Shown here one piece after another: positions 58,264 to 64,000 of a stretch of 64,000 bases of DNA; the first letter of the stretch is position 1; each line of letters starts with the position of its first letter. The notes under the pieces are model-generated. The model was not told where the DNA came from. It ran no database searches and was given only the letters and a program-made list of their open reading frames with translations. Location: NCBI GenBank assembly GCA_030248295.1, contig JASANH010000952.1, positions 1 through 64,000 on the forward strand, in the 5' to 3' direction. This stretch comes from Mesodorylaimus sp. YZB2_4 (taxonomy: Eukaryota; Nematoda; Enoplea; Dorylaimida; Dorylaimidae). The translations under genes and the position numbers were made by a program.

Positions 58264-58272
58264 ATATATATA
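58264..58272 (-). promoter_or_regulatory. TATA-like box upstream of the 98-aa ORF
   Basis: The minus strand reads GTTTATATATATTTTTCC, about 40 bp before the ATG at 58225. Spacing suits a short leader. Confidence 0.4.
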
Positions 58273-58669
58273 AACGTCTTTTATGGCATTCACATACATG
58301 AGGACATTCTCCTCAGCTTACACAGTCGTGTGCGGGTGCGCCAGAAGCCTCGGCTCAAGTGCGAATTGTGTTCGTGTTGGACATAGCTCAGCTGGGGGAA
58401 AGCTGATGGTGATGTCTCATATTCGCGCTTCCGGCTCGGACAGCACTGACTGGCTATCTCTGTCAGTCCAAGTGATGAAGACGGAGCCAGATGGCTAAGA
58501 CATCTGATTCACTCATGATTTTCCACGATCGGGTGGCAAGCGAGCTTCGCGCGTCCCAATTCTACTGGAAAGTGATATCTGATGTGTGTCAGAACACTGT
58601 ATGACCTTTTTTTATAGAAACCTCAATCGCCGGCCAATTTTTGTTCAATAAAAGTTGGGAAGCCAAATA

Positions 58670-61600
58670 ATGGGCGTCCCAGTGAGCAGAGATGCGGCGG
58701 AAGAAAGTCGTCGCAGACATTTGGCTGCCGAAAGGCTGATTTTACAAGACCGATTACAGAGTCACCTCATTTTCAAACTTTTGCTCCTTGGTAAGAAAAT
58801 TTTCTCAAAAACTTCCAACCGACGTCGAAAAAATGTTTCCAAAAAAGTTTTCCCTCGGTTGTACGACGTCAGCGAAAAAAATGAAAGAGTTTGGTTTTTA
58901 GGCCCAGGAGAATCTGGCAAATCAACAATCGTCAAACAGATGAGGTACGTGACATTTAGCCTGATTCGAATGAAATAATATTTTCAAGTGCATGTAGATA
59001 CATTATTTTTCTCGATACATTATTTACATTAATTTCTCTTGATAGAATTCTGCACGCTCAAGGCTTCACGCCAGAGGAAATCAAGCAGCAGCAATCGATC
59101 ATTGCCGGCAACGTCCTACGTTCTATCGTCAATATTATCGAAGCCATGGAGAAATTGCGAATTCGGTTCAAAAATCCTGACTTGGAGGTGAGCAATTTTT
59201 AAAATAGCCTGATTGTCGAGTCACGACTGCGAGATCAATGAACAGCGCTATGGGAACATTTTCCTGCATTCAGAGGGCTTGTGTTCGCATCAGTGTTGTC
59301 GTTTGTGAGCAGAATTGACGACTAATTGCGAAAAAAGGTGGGGAGGAAGGCCACCAGTCATGCCTACTCCTCAACATATGATTTTTGTCTCGGATGGCAA
59401 GTGCCAGTTTTTGGTCAGGTTACTGTATTTGATAACTCTAAAATCTGTTGATCGCAGAAGTATATGAGTGTAATCAGACTCAATACAATAGCACAGCTAA
59501 GCCGGGTACCCCATGACAGAGATGGGAAATCTTTATTCCCTACCTGATCAAACCATACTTATATTATTTATTTTCACACCCGAAGGGCTCTAGCAGATTC
59601 GTCCGGAGTAAAATGATACATTTCTTAGCAAAGTTTCCCTCTCGAAGATGTGTCGTAATGAAGAAGCACCTAGCGTACAGACCGCTGCAAAGACTGATCT
59701 ATAACAAACAAGCATTCCCGCACTGGAGGATGTGTTTTAGTGTGATGTCATCACGCTACACAGAAATCACGAGGAATATCGATTTTATCTGATCAGATTA
59801 ACCCCAATTTGAGAGTGCATTGAGGAGAGGAATACTCTGAAATGGATTATTAGAGTACGCACTTTAGGGCCGTACGAGTATGCTTAGATTTGTCGGACAT
59901 TTCCATTCTTGGTTCTTGGGGCGATTTTTCGATTTCAACTGCAGTCATACAAGTTTCAAAAAATTTGGAAAGTTACGGGTAGGGTATTTGAATTTGTGAT
60001 CTTGAGTATTGAAGACCCGAAAATCATTTTGTGTGGCTTTTTAATTAAAGGGCGCAAGATCCCATGTTGCCGTCGTCATAAGACGCTTATTATGGCTCAA
60101 AGCTCAAAGTGCCGTCATAAATTTTGGTTCCTCTCATGAGAATGTGTATCAGGTAGACATCTAAGAAATGTACACATAGTTTTCCATCGGGGCCTTCAGC
60201 ACGCGTCTTTTATTGGCTTCCTCAACGCCCCGAACTTGGATAACAACGTAAAAACTGTGTTTTCTGGAGAGCTCGAAATAGAAACCACGAGGCACTACCC
60301 TAAAAACTAGTCGACTGGATCATCGAAAAGAAGAATAAACTGAATTGATTGGTCAGTCTGTGTTTTAAGGCAAAAAAGATGGGTTCCGCTGAAGTAGGTG
60401 GAGTCTGAAACATTTTTGAAATAGCATGGTTGTTTTACCGTCCTATAGTGGTAGGCATGTTATTATATCAATCGAGCAGAATCGGATTGATACGTGTTTA
60501 GACCAATAAGAAAAGAACTTCTTATGGTTCAGTCGTAGTAGGTAGGTATCGCAACAATGAACTACGCATTTCTAAATCATTAGTTTATGTGCCACAAGAT
60601 ACCTACTACTGTTAATATCAATATCCACATCTTTATTCAAATCTAATTAAGATCAATATCTTTGGAGATATATCCTCTCTATATCTGTATCTATATCTTT
60701 TCTGAGATATAGATAATGATATTGATATCTTTATCCATATCTTTTTGAGATACAGATATTTAAAATTTTATCCATATCTATATCTTTTTTAAGTCATATC
60801 TACTGTACAATATACTCTACTGTACCTTTGTGCTTAACGTTTGGTCTGTTTGAAAGAGCCTGAGCCTGTGTGTGTTGGTCATAAATTCTATAGAAAAAAT
60901 CCTTAGGGCCACCAGAAAGCGTTAGGGGACGGCAATTCCTAGGCATAATTTCGAGTGAAGAAGGCTGTCGAGTAAACACAGGATCAATCAAGGAAGCGAT
61001 GTAAATTGATTTCTGTTGTATTGCTCTTTTCAAAGACCATTTCAACATGCAGCTGATTTACAGTAGTCATACTTACAGGATTCGGTGCGTGGCCTAGTCG
61101 CTGATAGTCTTTGACGATAGGTGCGCGTTTATTTAGTGTTCGACTCCCAGCTTGAGAAATTATTTTTCGCATGATGTGTCCCTCTAATCTCGAGTGAGCA
61201 TAAAAAAGTTCAGTGATAAATACCAAAGCATGCCTAGAGAGTCTGCAAATCAAAGCACAGTACCATACAGTTTGACTAGGCATTTACAATCAGATAAATA
61301 TACTCTGGAAAAAATATGATCGCTACTCGCCTTTACCGCCTAATTCATGCTGCCTGTCTTCAGCTCATATTACACTCATGCACAAGAATTTCTTTCAGGA
61401 ACCTGTCCCTGTGCGTGTAGTTTTCTAATCAATTGTCTAACGGTCTAATGGTTTTGCAACTTTCACATGGTTTTAGGGAGCGCAAATTCTATACCAGTTT
61501 ATGCCATCCAGCGGTCAAACCCGCGTGAGGACTGACCACTCGGCACCTTCCTCTCTGTCTACGTTTGCACCACATCCACACGAGGCATCCCAGGTAGAAC

Positions 61601-63937
61601 ACCCGGCTCCTCGTACGATGGCAGGTGGGCTCTCAATCCTGTCGGCGTTTGACCGCCAGGACTACCTACTGTAATACGACTGGGTCCGTATTACTGGAGG
61701 GAGTGACCGGTGGAGCTTTTGCACCACGCCAAAAACCCAGGGCAGCCTACCAAGTCTTCCGACCTAGTACATGGCTGAAACGTCACCCTGACGGGTGACG
61801 CTCCCAGCTGCCGGCTCCGTGCAGAGTATCGATTGCCAGTCGAACCTCTACATCACTCCCTTCTCGCCCGCCGGCAGGCCCGAACGAGGACACCTGCAGA
61901 AGGACGGAGGCGAGACGAGACCAGGATACCACGAGGGGTGACCAAGGTCGGGTCCGCCGACGCACCAATGTAATACGACTGGGTCCGTATTACTGGAGGG
62001 AGTGACCGGTGGAGCTTTTGCACCACGCCAAAAACCCAGGGCAGCCTACCAAGTCTTCCGACCTAGTACATGGCTGAAACGTCACCCTGACGGGTGACGC
62101 TCCCAGCTGCCGGCTCCGTGCAGAGTATCGATTGCCAGTCGAACCTCTACACTACTCGTTTGGCTTTGTTTTCTCGATCCTGTGGCGTCCCGACCTCTTT
62201 AATTTTTGGTGGACAAACTCGACCCAATCATTATGAAACTAGGGAAATTTCGAGCAGTAGCAAAAGTACAGAGGGAGTTCAAAAAGTTCGAAGCCTTCCG
62301 CATGATCTGCAGCAGTGAAATATGTACTTTACGCTGCCACACATGCCAGTAGAATCCCTGCAAAAAATCACTTTGGTACATTCATGCGTTCTTGAGATAT
62401 GGTCATCTATTTGGAAGCGGGTCTTGGCGCATTGGCGCATTGGCTAATCGGAAAATCCAAAAAAATTTATGAGGGGACAGATTTTCGAGTGACGATGAGG
62501 TTAAACCAGCGACTGCAGCTTTTTTTTTGAAGGGTGTGAGTAATATTCTTTTTTACAGGTATGCACGCGGTGCACCGAAGTTTAAACAAGCGTATTGGTC
62601 TAAGGGGATGTTTTGTCGAAAATGAATAAGCATGGCATTGTACAGTTTTAATTAAAATGTGGCCAGGCCACGAAATTTTTGAACTCCCCTCGTACCTCCC
62701 GTCTATGAACAAATGCACATACACAAATCGTCAACATTTATCTCACAACATGTAAAATATACCTCATATACTCCGCAATTTTGTGAATCATCTATGGCTG
62801 CGCTACTCTCATCGATTTGGATTTTTTTTAGGCGGAGTGTCAAATCGTTTTTTAAAACCCCGTCTTTTTCCGCCAAACATTGAACATACCTGCAAATCAG
62901 GTGATGACCGTTGCTTTGTAGTGGTCTGTCTATCAGAGTGGGAAAAACGCCATGGTGGGGAAACCATCTCACAATATTTTTGTGTGAGTCATCCAAAGCA
63001 GGCGGCACAGTCAGCGAGGGTTCAGCTAGCAAACTGATTTCCCTCGTGTAGGATTGAACATGTGATGAGCCAAGCCGCTTTGTAGATAAACACCGAACCA
63101 CTTTCCAGTTGCTGTTGTGGCAATTTTCTTTTTGTGTTTTTTAGCAAACAACGAAATCGCCTTCAACAGAAAATGTTTTGATTATCAATAAATCAATACA
63201 TATCAATACATTTACTGTACACTGTAGGCTCATAATTTGAAAATTTTTCAAAGTAAGTCTCTTACATAACAGAAAGCGCACTCATAGATGTTATTTGCAT
63301 ACTGCTTATCGCTGCTCTAAAAATATCTTGTTTTGTAATCATTCGTCTATGGTAATTAATTTCTTCATTTTTAAATCATACAGTATACCAGTACGTACGA
63401 GCATACGCATATGCCTAACGATATATCAACCCTATTAGTGTACATAGCCTAATACGTCAGCAGCACCACCTGCTCGTGCTCAGGCGTGAGTTCGATACAA
63501 ACATCCATGATAATGGAACTTTGCATAATCTACTTTAGAGTCACTTCATATTCGCTTACGGATATTTGTTTCAAAAATTAAAAAATTCCCGTTTCAGAAT
63601 TATGCGCCGTTTCTGCTCAAAGCTGAGAAAGCTTGGCAGCCTGGCGGACGATTGGCGTACGAAGAATGGGAAACGATAAAAGCTATTTGGCTAGACGAAG
63701 GGACTCAAAAATGTTTTCGACGCTCAGATGAATATCAACTCGATGATTCGACAAAATAGTAAGCAGCAGCTTTTTAAAGCTTCTCCACAGTTTATAGAAC
63801 CATTTTAGTTTCTGTGACGACATCGATAGAATTTCTTCACCGACTTTTGTGCCATCGGAGCAAGACATACTACGCTCTCGCGTCAGCACCCTTGGCATCG
63901 TTGAAATTTCGTTTCCTCTGAATGGACTGACAATTAG
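58670..63937 (+). CDS. Heterotrimeric G-protein alpha subunit (5' part; runs out of window)
   Basis: Five exons are inferred: 58670-58790, 58902-58944, 59046-59187, 63598-63758 and 63809-63937, in matching phases, giving 198 aa of an expected 350 or so. The start MGVPVSRD has the MGxxxS myristoylation pattern. The P-loop is GPGESGKS (41-48), where most relatives have GAGESGKS. The helical domain follows (RILHAQGFTPEE, PFLLKAEKAW, DEYQLDDSTKYFCDDIDRIS). Switch I is LRSRVSTLGIVE, with the GTPase Arg at 180 and Mg-binding Thr at 183 kept; the usual RVKTTG is RVSTLG. The switch II DVGGQ, NKxD and receptor-binding C-terminus lie beyond the edge. The first intron interrupts the P-loop Gly. Intron 3 is 4.4 kb, far larger than the others (50-110 bp). 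Confidence 0.92.
60600..60800. repeat. Imperfect ATATCT/AGATAT repeat tract
   Basis: Words such as TATCTATATCTTTT, GAGATATAGATA and TCCATATCTTTTTGAGATA recur in both orientations, making the tract partly self-complementary. Confidence 0.7.
61083..61225 (+). mobile_element. tRNA-derived SINE, family 1, diverged copy
   Basis: GTGCGTGGCCTAGTCGCTG (box A region), then GTGTTCGACTCCC (box B), AAATTATTTTTCGC, ATGTGTCCCTCTAATCTCGAG and GCATAAAAAAGTTCAGTGATAAA. More diverged than the copies at 33567 and 35684. Confidence 0.7.
61671..62150 (+). repeat. 180-bp direct repeat pair in G-alpha intron
   Basis: 61671-61851 and 61970-62150 appear identical by eye (TGTAATACGACTGGGTCCG ... CAGTCGAACCTCTACA). 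They are about 299 bp apart, with about 118 bp between. The GTAATACGACTGGGTCCGTATTAC at the start is itself an inverted repeat. Confidence 0.85.
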
Positions 63938-64000
63938 GTAATGATTTTTCACTGCTTACACACGGCACTTGAAAGCGTGTACATAAGTACAGTAGGTACG

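Larger units (their letters stand above)
59188..63597 (+). other. G-alpha intron 3 (4.4 kb)
   Basis: Contains an (ATATCT)n-like AT-rich tract (60600-60800), a family-1 SINE (61083-61225) and a 180-bp direct repeat (61671-62150). No nested gene was recognised. Confidence 0.8.

Noticed and set aside
61672..61681. TAATACGACT, resembling the start of a T7 promoter
   Set aside because: Only the first ten bases match; the rest diverges, and it belongs to a repeat in an animal intron.

Overview
The window is animal nuclear DNA: genes are broken by GT-AG introns of about 50 bp to 4.4 kb, and the spaces between are packed with transposon debris. The organism is most likely a nematode, perhaps a free-living, repeat-rich one. 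The reasons are a seven-helix receptor of the Str/Srd/Srh type, a small secreted Gly/Tyr/Trp-rich peptide resembling nematode NLP/caenacin epidermal peptides, further divergent serpentine receptors, and a nematode-like nad4L trace in a nuclear copy of mtDNA. Another small invertebrate cannot be excluded from sequence alone.

Layout. 1-12,800: a cluster of C-type-lectin + PAN genes. Gene A (+, 428-2075) and gene D (-, 10976-12618) lie in the two arms of a nearly identical inverted duplication of about 2.15 kb (about 285-2443 and 10027-12761). A diverged complete copy B (-, 4403-6003) and a broken copy C (+, about 6190-6800) lie between the arms. The spacer also holds a long-armed foldback element, a Mutator-like (MULE) transposase remnant and a young MITE whose empty site is preserved in the other arm. 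13,607-21,080: three-exon gene for mitochondrial RNA polymerase (-); one intron holds a mitochondrial DNA insertion (cox2 + nad4L). 22,138-23,552: inverted-repeat element enclosing two exons of a nicotinic acetylcholine receptor. 24,000-40,300: minus-strand receptor cluster (three intact or nearly intact GPCR genes, two pseudogenes), one secreted peptide gene and a solo LTR. 41,250-48,040: foldback elements, SINEs, a hAT-like fragment and other repeats. 48,541: possible orphan receptor exon. 50,718-52,225: DEG/ENaC channel (+). 52,711-53,417: MITE. 57,929-58,225: possible small gene with a TATA box (-). 58,670-63,937 and beyond: G-protein alpha subunit (+), cut by the window edge.

The GPCRs, DEG/ENaC channel and G-alpha subunit are all of classes used in chemosensory or neural signalling. 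That they act together here is inference only. Repeats come in recognisable families: a tRNA-derived SINE (five copies), a second tRNA-like family, two foldback families, a TA-flanked MITE, a 576-bp MITE and several unnamed dispersed repeats. Exon borders were placed by eye from splice consensus, reading phase and paralogue comparison; no search or alignment was run.
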